Of a DNA stretch of 64,000 nt, positions 9,091-16,017 are shown piece by piece. The DNA comes from Flagellimonas meridianipacifica (GTDB taxonomy: Bacteria > Bacteroidota > Bacteroidia > Flavobacteriales > Flavobacteriaceae), in the NCBI RefSeq assembly GCF_003001695.1, contig NZ_PVYX01000001.1, positions 1,984,001 through 2,048,000 of the forward strand. The letters are read 5' to 3'. Made by a program: the position numbers and the translations under genes. Position 1 is the stretch's first letter. Each line of letters begins with the position of its first letter. The notes beneath the pieces were generated by a model. That model did not search any database and was not told the DNA's origin. It was given only the letters and a program-made list of their open reading frames with translations.

Positions 9091-9816
9091 ATGAAAACAA
9101 AAACAATTTTCTCTTTAGGTACCGTCCTTATGGGAACCTTATTGAGTTCTTGCGCTCAAGAGAATCCATACAACAATGATGATTTTTCGATTAATGCGGT
9201 ACAAGTTACCCATGAAAAAGATTTGGCAGTCACTGTGTGGGAGATCGCGGTAGACGGATTGGCTGGAAATACTGTGCCCAATCCTGCAGGACAGTTAGAT
9301 GGAGCTCCAGTTTTGGGCTATGTTTTTCCAACGAGCTTAAGCTCTACGGATGTGGGCTTTGGAAAAGTAGAGGGAATAGTGGCATTGGCTCTAACGTCAC
9401 ATCCCGATTTTGATGATACCCCACTTTGGGATGAAAACAATGACTCAGACTTTGCCAATGATGGTGTGATATGGCATCCACATTGGGTGATTTTGGGTGA
9501 AGACAAACGTGTTGCTGGCGGTCTTTCCGTTATTCAATTCAAAAAAGCCGACAAAACCGTTGTTTTGCCCCCCACAAACCCAGGTATGTCCATGTATATG
9601 GATTCGCCCGGTTATCCTGTGTTGACTAAGAACAAGATTATAAAAGTGGTAGTACCCGATTACCGAATCCACAATACGACTGATTTTAAGTACGATGCCG
9701 TTACTGCTTTTATGCAGGTCAATACAAGCGATGAAAACCGACCTTTGCTAGGGGTTTATGATGTCTTTAGTGTGGCGAGTGGAGATTTGTCTTTACCATA
9801 TTTAGTAAAAGAATAG
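9091..9816 (+). CDS. Uncharacterised lipoprotein
   Basis: 241 residues with a clear lipoprotein signal (MKTKTIFSLGTVLMGTLLSSC, C21), so it is probably anchored in the periplasm or outer membrane. The mature part is acidic and beta-rich with no motif I can name; it has a histidine pair region (IWHPHWVILG, ~125-134) that could bind metal. It lies between the CPVC redoxin and the DUF2024 gene, with palindromic operator 2 at its start codon and only 3 bases to the next gene, so it belongs to the same regulon. Function unknown. Confidence 0.75.
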   Translation: MKTKTIFSLGTVLMGTLLSSCAQENPYNNDDFSINAVQVTHEKDLAVTVWEIAVDGLAGNTVPNPAGQLDGAPVLGYVFPTSLSSTDVGFGKVEGIVALALTSHPDFDDTPLWDENNDSDFANDGVIWHPHWVILGEDKRVAGGLSVIQFKKADKTVVLPPTNPGMSMYMDSPGYPVLTKNKIIKVVVPDYRIHNTTDFKYDAVTAFMQVNTSDENRPLLGVYDVFSVASGDLSLPYLVKE

Positions 9817-9819
9817 GCT

Positions 9820-10083
9820 ATGGAGGTTTCGGTATGGGATACATATGTTCCGCGAGAGGACGGTAAGGTTATGCACTTCGATATTTTGGTGCCAAGTGAC
9901 TTGAAGGATACAAACACCATATTTGGGTTTGGTAAGGAGTATTTGACCTCTAAATCGTTCAAAACGGGAAAATTAAGTAGTGAGGAATGTAGATTTTGCC
10001 ATATGCAATCCGCTCCTCCTGGAGTTGTGGAAGGCATTCAACTTGATGGTTATTTCATCATAGAGATGGAAAATTGTTCCTAA
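9820..10083 (+). CDS. DUF2024 family protein
   Basis: 87 residues resembling DUF2024: MEVSVWDTYVPREDGKVMHFDILVP at the start and ECRFCHMQSAP (C57, C60, H61) near residues 56-66. The CxxCH arrangement could bind metal or form a disulfide; biochemical function is unknown. It follows the lipoprotein gene by 3 bases, indicating translational coupling, and is the last gene before the palindrome/terminator/promoter block in front of marR. No signal peptide. Confidence 0.75.
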   Translation: MEVSVWDTYVPREDGKVMHFDILVPSDLKDTNTIFGFGKEYLTSKSFKTGKLSSEECRFCHMQSAPPGVVEGIQLDGYFIIEMENCS

Positions 10084-10087
10084 AATA

Positions 10088-10106
10088 ATTAGGAATACTA
10101 ACTTTG
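10088..10106 (+). promoter_or_regulatory. Operator 3 and probable marR promoter
   Basis: ATTAGGAATACTAAC (10088-10102) matches the palindromes at 8767 and 9072. It overlaps TAACTTTG (10099-10106), an exact TAnnTTTG -7 box. A TTG lies upstream at 10074-10076, spacer longer than usual. The expected transcription start falls in the 5' arm of the hairpin that precedes marR. Suggests autoregulation of marR. Confidence 0.65.
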
Positions 10107-10135
10107 CCTGTCGGTACTATCCGACAGGCTTTTCT
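10106..10135 (+). terminator. Terminator hairpin directly before marR
   Basis: GCCTGTCGG (10106-10114) and CCGACAGGC (10121-10129) form a perfect 9-bp stem with a 6-base loop, followed by TTTT. It ends right at the marR ATG (10136) and would end transcripts from the redoxin-lipoprotein-DUF2024 genes. Confidence 0.8.
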
Positions 10136-10744
10136 ATGAAAAAAATGCACGTATTTGACCCAGAAAGTCAGGAAAAAGATTTAACTGCCAAGATAACTGC
10201 AGGACTAGAGCGTATTTCTCAGGCATTTAAGGTCTTGTTGTGGGAGAAGGCCAAGGAATTGGGATTGAGTCCCATACAAATTCAAATTCTGATTTTTGTT
10301 GCACATCACGATAGGCACTTGGCCAACGTAAGTCATTTGGCTCAAGAATTCAATGTAACCAAACCCACAATAAGTGATGCAATTAAAGCACTTGAGAAAA
10401 AAAATCTCATATTAAAAGACTTCTCCTCAGCAGATAGTCGTTCCTACACTATTGTTTTATCAGAAAAAGGTATTTCGGCAGTTGATGTTTCACAAGATTT
10501 TGCAAACCCTTTGTATGAACCTCTAGCAAACCTAACTGATACGGATAGAGCAACATTCTTTGACGTTCTTAAAAAGCTAATTTTTGGAATGAATCGAAGG
10601 GGTATACTGACTGTTCAGCGAACATGTTTCGGATGCCGATTTTATGACAAAGGCCAAGAAGGGCATTATTGTAATCTACTGGAGAAAAAACTCGAAGACT
10701 CAGAGATCAGACTGGATTGTCCTGAATTTGAATCCGCAACATAA
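10136..10744 (+). CDS. MarR-family winged-helix regulator with C-terminal four-cysteine tail
   Basis: 202 residues. Residues ~17-150 fit the MarR fold: LSPIQIQILIFVAHH, then the recognition helix region NVSHLAQEFNVTKPTISDAIKALEKKNLI, and the wing with SSADSRSYTIVLSEKG. The C-terminus (163-198) is unusual for MarR and contains C164-x2-C167-x11-C179-x15-C195 with DCPEFE at the end, suitable for a metal, Fe-S or thiol switch. Own promoter overlaps operator 3. Predicted to bind the three GTTAGGAATCC palindromes of the locus and to respond to redox, metal or electrophile stress; that role is inferred. A Met at codon 4 is an alternative start. Confidence 0.85.
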   Translation: MKKMHVFDPESQEKDLTAKITAGLERISQAFKVLLWEKAKELGLSPIQIQILIFVAHHDRHLANVSHLAQEFNVTKPTISDAIKALEKKNLILKDFSSADSRSYTIVLSEKGISAVDVSQDFANPLYEPLANLTDTDRATFFDVLKKLIFGMNRRGILTVQRTCFGCRFYDKGQEGHYCNLLEKKLEDSEIRLDCPEFESAT

Positions 10745-10773
10745 GGCACCCAACACGTCTTTATGTGCCTTTT
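10743..10773 (+). terminator. Terminator after marR
   Basis: AAGGCAC (10743-10749) pairs with GTGCCTT (10765-10771), followed by TT. The stem begins in the marR stop codon. Confidence 0.6.
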
Positions 10774-10816
10774 GCAAAGTATCTGGATTTTATGGAACTT
10801 TAGCAAAACCTTTCCA

Positions 10817-11536
10817 ATGAAGGCAATTAAACTCTTAATGATAGGCACCTTTCTTTTGGTCTCTTTCAATTCCTTTGGACAGAAAACCGAAAGTATTCCC
10901 TCTAAAAAGGTCGAGAACAAACAGAAGTATGACGAGCTATCTCTGATAGAATGGAAAAAATTCAGACGGTTTGAAACCAAATTGAACATTGGTGAAAACA
11001 GCACTTTTACCCAATCAAGTCAGCTACGTTCATATGCCAAAGATTCCATTCAAATTCTTGGTGTAAAGTTAATGGCAATTAAACTTTTGGATGAAAAGAA
11101 ATTGTTGGACCGGGATATTCGCGAAAACAAGGAATACTATATCACGGTCTTAGACAAGTTGAAAGAAAGTACAATATCCCCTTCGGAGTACTTGTTCTTG
11201 GAAGAAAAAATGGCTTTTATCAATCAATCTGTTCTAGAGAATGAATTGGCAATGAGCCAGTGGTTGAATGTTGGGTTGGTGCTTTTATGCATAAGTTTGA
11301 TTTTAGGCTTTTTCTTTCTGAACAGGAAACATAAGCCATCGAAAAATCCCTTACTGAGCAAACAGGAAGCTACCGTTCGCAATCTTATTCTTCAAGGAAA
11401 GACCAACAAAGAAATAGCGAATGAGCTCTTCATAAGTCTAAGTACGGTAAAAACCCATATTACCCATATTTACAACAAGTTAAATGTGGCCAATCGCCAA
11501 GAGCTCTTCCAAAAAAGTACAGGTACTAGTACCTAA
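10817..11536 (+). CDS. Membrane-bound LuxR-type transcriptional regulator
   Basis: 239 residues from ATG 10817, chosen because it gives a clean signal peptide (MKAIKLLMIGTFLLVSFNSFGQ); the longer ORF from 10763 adds a non-signal leader. A ~150-residue periplasmic helical region follows, then a transmembrane helix (LNVGLVLLCISLILGFFFL) and a C-terminal LuxR/GerE helix-turn-helix with LLSKQEATVRNLILQGKTNKEIANELFIS and VKTHITHIYNKL. It would sense a periplasmic or membrane signal and bind DNA directly as a one-component regulator. The TonB-type receptor 63 bases downstream is a possible target. Ligand unknown. Confidence 0.8.
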   Translation: MKAIKLLMIGTFLLVSFNSFGQKTESIPSKKVENKQKYDELSLIEWKKFRRFETKLNIGENSTFTQSSQLRSYAKDSIQILGVKLMAIKLLDEKKLLDRDIRENKEYYITVLDKLKESTISPSEYLFLEEKMAFINQSVLENELAMSQWLNVGLVLLCISLILGFFFLNRKHKPSKNPLLSKQEATVRNLILQGKTNKEIANELFISLSTVKTHITHIYNKLNVANRQELFQKSTGTST

Positions 11537-11599
11537 ATCAGACCTGGATTTCTTCCATTGCGGGCTAGCTTCTCTTTAATTTGATTTCAAAATCAGGTT

Positions 11600-13936
11600 T
11601 TGAAGCGATATCTTTTTTTCATCTTGTTTTGGTGCTTTCAAAGCATTGTGTTTTCCCAAACAGAATACACCCTAAAAGGTCACATTAGTGACGAAAGCAA
11701 TTCTCCTATACCTATTGCCGATGTTCTGCTCTATAATTCTACTCAAGAAAATCTAGTTACTTATACTACTTTAATAGATGGTGATTTTTCATTGAAAGCA
11801 CCAGGAAATAAAACCTATGTTCTTGAAATATCGGCTTTGGGATATACAAAATTCTCCAAAGAAGTAAGTCTTGACAAAGATGTACACTTTTCCATTCAAT
11901 TAGAGCAAAAGGCGCAGGTTTTGGAAGAGGTTGAATTGAGCGTTGTGAAGAATCCAATCACCACATTAAATAGAAATACCAAAATTGACGTACAGCATCC
12001 CATTTTTGCCACCGTTCCAGAGCCTTTGGAACTATTTACAAAACTACCTGGTGTACAAATAGCTGCAGACAGGCAATCACTTACCGTAATTGGAAAGGGG
12101 AATCCGCTAATTTATCTAAACCGACAACAGGTGGATTTTGAGGTATTGACCGGACTTTCTGTGGATGCCATTGAGAGTATAGAGCTCATACAAAATCCAT
12201 CAGCCAAATACGAAGCTAGTGGAAGAGCAGTCTTATTGGTTACAACCAAGCGAGATGCTAATTCGGGTACAACGATAAGTTTTCAGGAAACGGCCTCTTG
12301 GAAGAGAAATTATAATAATTATATCTCAAGTAATGCGAGTTACTCCAAAAAAGGATTTGAGGTTCGTGGCAATTTTGGACTGAACAATTTGGGTCTTTGG
12401 GAAAGCAATACGTTTCAATTTAATGTTCCCGAAGCTAATATATTCTCTGATTATCTGGTTTTGATCCCCGGTCCTTTTAACAATAGGAGACAGATTAACT
12501 CAGGTTTGGGATTATATTTTCCCATTTCCGAACAAGACTATATCTCATTCAATTCGGTACTACGGTTACAAACAAACAAGTTTTCAATATTCACAGACTC
12601 ATTTTTAGAAATTGATGAGAACCAAAGCGACATTTTAACGGATACAACTAATGATAACACACGGGATTATTTTACGGGAAGCTTGAACTTCAATAAAAGT
12701 CTTTCCAAAAACCTAAATCTTTTCTCGGGACTTCAATATTCCCAATATGTGACCACTTTAGATACTGCAATCGAAAACAACACCAATGGGGTTGACTTTA
12801 TTTTGGAACAGTTAAGGGAACAGCGATATGATTTAAAGTCTTATGCCCTCCGGGTTGATTTTGAACAAAGGCTTGGAGAAGAACTGCAGTTGGATTTTGG
12901 AGTTAATTGGAACGAGGCTGGGGCGGAGGCATTCTCTGAGTTTCAAAACCTGAATCCTGGAATCACAGATGTTCTTGATTTTCAATACAAAGAGGACTTA
13001 TATGCATCCTACGCTTCCATGACAGGAAATCTAAGCAAAAAAGTAAATTTTGTTTCTGGTCTGCGGTTGGAACATAACAAAGTGGAAAGCGAACTGGCTT
13101 CAGAAAGCACACCATTAATAGAACGCGAAAACACACGTCTTTTCCCTAAGGCTACCATTAAGATGTCTTTGGATAGTATTAAAACATTATCGGTTAATTA
13201 TGCAAAAAGTGTGGAACGCCCTAATTTTTCAAGGACCAATACCATATCCGCTTTTATAAATCCAGTATTGGAAGGTACCGGAAACATAAATCTACAACCC
13301 GAAATCACCAATGAGATTTCCAGTACTTTTCAATATAAGAACAAGTCTATCACATTGGGTTATTTTAAAACTCAGAATCCATCAAGTTTTACCATTCAGT
13401 TTGATGAGGATGCCGGAGTAGCTATTTTATCTCTGACGAACCTTGAGAGTGAAAAAAGCTATTATGCCAATCTCAACCTACCCTTTTCTAAAGGGATTTG
13501 GACTTCAAACACATCAATTAGCCTTAACTATAACCGATTGGAGGACAATAATGCAATAATTGGCGCAAGCAAACCTTTTGTTTACGCGTACACGGACCAT
13601 CAATTCAAGGTAGCTAAGGATACCACTATTACTGTTGGAGGCTGGGGGTTCACAAGAAGGAATGATGGCATCTTTGAAAGAAACTCCATGCTGGTGGCAA
13701 ATGCATCCTTAGTCAAGACATTTGGTCAAGCCATACAATTTTCCTTACGATTCAATGATATCTTTCGGGAATTGAATTTTGAGGAAAGGTATACTGTTGA
13801 CGGGGTTGAATCCAATGGGACTTATTTTGTAGATGGAAGAGAAGTGGCCTTGTCTTTGAAATATACCATTGGAGGTCAAACGAAGGGTAAATTCAAAAAC
13901 AAGAGCGTGGATGAGAACATCGACCGAATTAACTAG
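11600..13936 (+). CDS. TonB-dependent receptor-like outer-membrane beta-barrel protein
   Basis: 778 residues starting at TTG 11600, chosen because it directly begins a signal peptide (MKRYLFFILFWCFQSIVFSQ). An N-terminal carboxypeptidase-like CarboxypepD_reg domain (TLKGHISDESNSPIPIADVLLY, ~24-110) is followed by a plug-like part (VPEPLELFTKLPGVQI, IESIELIQNPSAKYEASG, ~140-210) and a long barrel with alternating strands, as in the outer-membrane beta-barrel family 3 receptors. Likely an energy-dependent uptake channel; ligand unknown. No SusD partner is adjacent. The 3' end overlaps the convergent gldA by 8 bases. Confidence 0.85.
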   Translation: MKRYLFFILFWCFQSIVFSQTEYTLKGHISDESNSPIPIADVLLYNSTQENLVTYTTLIDGDFSLKAPGNKTYVLEISALGYTKFSKEVSLDKDVHFSIQLEQKAQVLEEVELSVVKNPITTLNRNTKIDVQHPIFATVPEPLELFTKLPGVQIAADRQSLTVIGKGNPLIYLNRQQVDFEVLTGLSVDAIESIELIQNPSAKYEASGRAVLLVTTKRDANSGTTISFQETASWKRNYNNYISSNASYSKKGFEVRGNFGLNNLGLWESNTFQFNVPEANIFSDYLVLIPGPFNNRRQINSGLGLYFPISEQDYISFNSVLRLQTNKFSIFTDSFLEIDENQSDILTDTTNDNTRDYFTGSLNFNKSLSKNLNLFSGLQYSQYVTTLDTAIENNTNGVDFILEQLREQRYDLKSYALRVDFEQRLGEELQLDFGVNWNEAGAEAFSEFQNLNPGITDVLDFQYKEDLYASYASMTGNLSKKVNFVSGLRLEHNKVESELASESTPLIERENTRLFPKATIKMSLDSIKTLSVNYAKSVERPNFSRTNTISAFINPVLEGTGNINLQPEITNEISSTFQYKNKSITLGYFKTQNPSSFTIQFDEDAGVAILSLTNLESEKSYYANLNLPFSKGIWTSNTSISLNYNRLEDNNAIIGASKPFVYAYTDHQFKVAKDTTITVGGWGFTRRNDGIFERNSMLVANASLVKTFGQAIQFSLRFNDIFRELNFEERYTVDGVESNGTYFVDGREVALSLKYTIGGQTKGKFKNKSVDENIDRIN

Positions 13937-14822
13937 TTAGTTCCGCAAACAAACTCTCCAAATTTTTGTTCTTTCGACTCAGTTGAAGTGTTTTCAGTTG
14001 ATTGTCATGGGCAAAATCAAAAACCTCAGGTCGCATATCCTTTGAAGTGTTAAAACTGATTTCATAAATAAACCCCCCGGTATTCTTTACTTTCGAAACA
14101 TGGGGGAGTTGGTTAAGAAGGACTTCCTCAACCCGGTAATCAAATTCTACTTCAATGATTTGTTCTTCGGTTTCCCTAAGTTCTTCAAGAGGCTTATCGG
14201 CGACCAATTCTCCCTTGTTAATTATGATGACCCTATCGCAAACGGCCTCTACTTCCTTCATGATGTGAGTGGATAGTAGAATGGTCTTTTCCTTTCCGAT
14301 TTCACGAATCAATTTTCGGATTTCAATAAGCTGATTGGGGTCCAATCCCGTAGTGGGCTCATCCAAAATAAGAACTTCTGGGTCGTGTAGTAAGGCGGTT
14401 GCCAGACCAACCCGCTGACGATAACCTTTGGATAACTGTCCAATTTTTTTATTCGCTTCAGGGGTTAAGCCGGTTTGTTCTATGACTTCACTAATTCGGG
14501 ATTTGGAAACTTTGTAAACACTGGCATTGTATTCCAAGTATTCCTTTACGAACATTTCTAAGTAGAGTGGATTGTGTTCTGGTAAATATCCAATGCTTTT
14601 TTGTACTGCTCTTGCTGAAGTCAATACATCATGTCCGTTCACCTTGGCTTCTCCTTCATCAGCTTTATAATAGGTCGTCAATATCCGCATCATTGTGGAT
14701 TTTCCAGCTCCGTTAGGTCCTAAAAAGCCAACTATTTCTCCCTTTTTTACAGAAAATGAGATTTGATTCAGCGCTTTTTGCGCTCCAAAGGTTTTGGTAA
14801 TATTTGTAACGGTAATGGACAT
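13929..14822 (-). CDS. gldA: Gliding motility ABC transporter ATP-binding protein GldA
   Basis: 297 residues. Walker A GFLGPNGAGKST (~32-43), signature LSKGYRQR, Walker B VLILDEPTTGLDP and the switch histidine in LLSTHIMKE. The N-terminus MSITVTNITKTFGAQKALNQISF and C-terminal extension fit GldA, the ATPase that works with the membrane parts GldF and GldG in flavobacterial gliding; those partners are not in this window. A -7 box TACTTTTG lies on the minus strand (14840-14847), 18 bases from the start. The stop overlaps the end of the TonB-type receptor gene. Confidence 0.88.
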   Translation of the reverse strand: MSITVTNITKTFGAQKALNQISFSVKKGEIVGFLGPNGAGKSTMMRILTTYYKADEGEAKVNGHDVLTSARAVQKSIGYLPEHNPLYLEMFVKEYLEYNASVYKVSKSRISEVIEQTGLTPEANKKIGQLSKGYRQRVGLATALLHDPEVLILDEPTTGLDPNQLIEIRKLIREIGKEKTILLSTHIMKEVEAVCDRVIIINKGELVADKPLEELRETEEQIIEVEFDYRVEEVLLNQLPHVSKVKNTGGFIYEISFNTSKDMRPEVFDFAHDNQLKTLQLSRKNKNLESLFAELTS

Positions 14823-14839
14823 GTTTTTCTAAATACCTT

Positions 14840-14847
14840 CAAAAGTA
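14840..14847 (-). promoter_or_regulatory. -7 promoter box for gldA
   Basis: TACTTTTG on the minus strand matches TAnnTTTG and would start transcription about a dozen bases before the gldA ATG. No clear -33 box. The rest of the interval up to the pheA leader (14848-15006) shows only A/T-rich sequence. Confidence 0.5.
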
Positions 14848-15006
14848 CTATTTAGATTTCTCATAAATGCATAAGCCAATTGACAAATCTATTCTAAGTA
14901 CACGGGAAGAATTTTTAAGAATTCCTAAAATAGCTTTGGAATGATAAAAATATTCATAAAGAAAAAACGGAATTTGAGAAGGAATCAAAAAAAGTAGTGG
15001 CAATAC

Positions 15007-15037
15007 TTTGATTTTTAAAAGGAAAGGACAATCTTAG
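15007..15037 (+). promoter_or_regulatory. Probable promoter of the aromatic operon
   Basis: TTTG (15007-15010), a 19-base spacer, and AATCTTAG (15030-15037), a partial match to TAnnTTTG. The start would lie ~15 bases before the leader peptide ATG. Spacing supports it; the -7 box is weak. Confidence 0.45.
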
Positions 15038-15054
15038 CCACTCAATAAAGAACA

Positions 15055-15126
15055 ATGTCAAAGACGTATTTCTGGAACGGTTTTTATTTCTACTTCTTTT
15101 TTAAAGGAAGTACGGGACTGTTTTAG
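15055..15126 (+). CDS. Aromatic leader peptide (attenuator)
   Basis: A 23-residue ORF, too short for usual gene callers: MSKTYFWNGFYFYFFFKGST followed by GLF and TAG. It holds seven Phe, three Tyr and one Trp, with a run FYFYFFF at codons 10-16. It lies 60 bases before pheA and ends 25 bases before a terminator. The last codons (CGGGACT, 15113-15119) are the 5' arm of an antiterminator. Ribosome stalling at the aromatic codons when charged tRNA-Phe/Tyr is scarce would free this arm. Typical leader-peptide attenuation; mechanism inferred from sequence. Confidence 0.85.
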   Translation: MSKTYFWNGFYFYFFFKGSTGLF

Positions 15127-15181
15127 TATACGATAGGTATAAAAATCACATAAAGTCCCGACATAAAATCGGGGCTTTTTT
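15113..15181 (+). promoter_or_regulatory. Transcription attenuator: antiterminator and terminator of the pheA operon
   Basis: Terminator: AAAGTCCCGA (15152-15161) and TCGGGGCTTT (15169-15178), 10 bp with one G-T pair, then T-rich to 15181. Antiterminator: CGGGACT (15113-15119) pairs perfectly with AGTCCCG (15154-15160), the terminator's 5' arm. A ribosome at the leader stop (15124-15126) would cover 15113-15119 and let the terminator form; a ribosome stalled in the aromatic run would leave it free. Confidence 0.85.
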
Positions 15182-15186
15182 ATTGC

Positions 15187-16017
15187 ATGAAACTTAAGGT
15201 AGCCATACAGGGAATACAAGGGAGTAACCATCACCAAGTGGCCCATGATTTTTTTGGGGATGATATTGATTTGGTAGAATGCTTGTCGTTCGATACTATG
15301 ATTGACCATCTGTTGACTGGCAATGCGGATAAAGGGGTGATGGCCATTGAAAATTCTATTGCGGGTTCCATAATTCCGAATTACAATCTAGTTTACCATA
15401 ACAATATCCATATTATTGGCGAGCATTATTTGAGTATTCATCATCACCTTATGGTGTTGAAGGGACAGGGTATGAAAGATGTTAAAGAGGTACATTCCCA
15501 TCCTATGGCATTGTTGCAATGCAAAGAGTTTTTTAAAGAGCATCCGCAAATAAAACTTGTGGAAGATGTGGATACGGCGGAAACGGCAAAGCGAATACAA
15601 GAGCAAAAGTTGCATCACATTGGAGCTATTGCTCCTAAAGTTGCAGCTAAATTGTACGATTTGGATGTGATAGCTTCAGACATTCAGACCATCAAAAATA
15701 ATGCAACACGCTTCATTGTTCTTAAAAAGATAAACAAGGTGTTGCCACCGGATGAAATCAACAAGGCGTCCCTACGGTTCATTACCGACCACAAGAGAGG
15801 AAGCTTGGCCACAGTGCTCAATGTTATGAGTGATTGTAATATGAATTTAACCAAAATTCAATCCCTACCTGTTATTGAGACACCATGGAAGTATGCCTTT
15901 TTTGTGGATGTGACCTTTGAGGATTACACTCATTTTGCAAAGGCCAAATCCTTATTGGAAATCATGTCCGAAGACTTTAGAGTATTGGGTGAATATAAAA
16001 ATGCATTACTGTCATGA
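15187..16017 (+). CDS. pheA: Prephenate dehydratase
   Basis: 276 residues, monofunctional. The catalytic domain (~1-185) has VAIQGIQGSNHHQVA, GVMAIENSIAGSI and the substrate-binding NNATRFIVL motif (with the catalytic Thr-Arg-Phe). An ACT domain follows (KRGSLATVLNVMSDCNMNLTKIQSLP), which usually binds phenylalanine for feedback inhibition. It makes phenylpyruvate from prephenate. First structural gene after the attenuator, overlapping the aminotransferase gene by 4 bases (ATGA). Chorismate mutase activity comes from the DAHP synthase fusion at the end of the operon. Confidence 0.95.
   Translation: MKLKVAIQGIQGSNHHQVAHDFFGDDIDLVECLSFDTMIDHLLTGNADKGVMAIENSIAGSIIPNYNLVYHNNIHIIGEHYLSIHHHLMVLKGQGMKDVKEVHSHPMALLQCKEFFKEHPQIKLVEDVDTAETAKRIQEQKLHHIGAIAPKVAAKLYDLDVIASDIQTIKNNATRFIVLKKINKVLPPDEINKASLRFITDHKRGSLATVLNVMSDCNMNLTKIQSLPVIETPWKYAFFVDVTFEDYTHFAKAKSLLEIMSEDFRVLGEYKNALLS

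Noticed and set aside
14925..14945. TTTAAGAATTCCTAAAAT as a fourth copy of the GTTAGGAATCC palindrome
   Set aside because: Central GAATTCC differs and the left arm does not match; too weak beside the three good sites.
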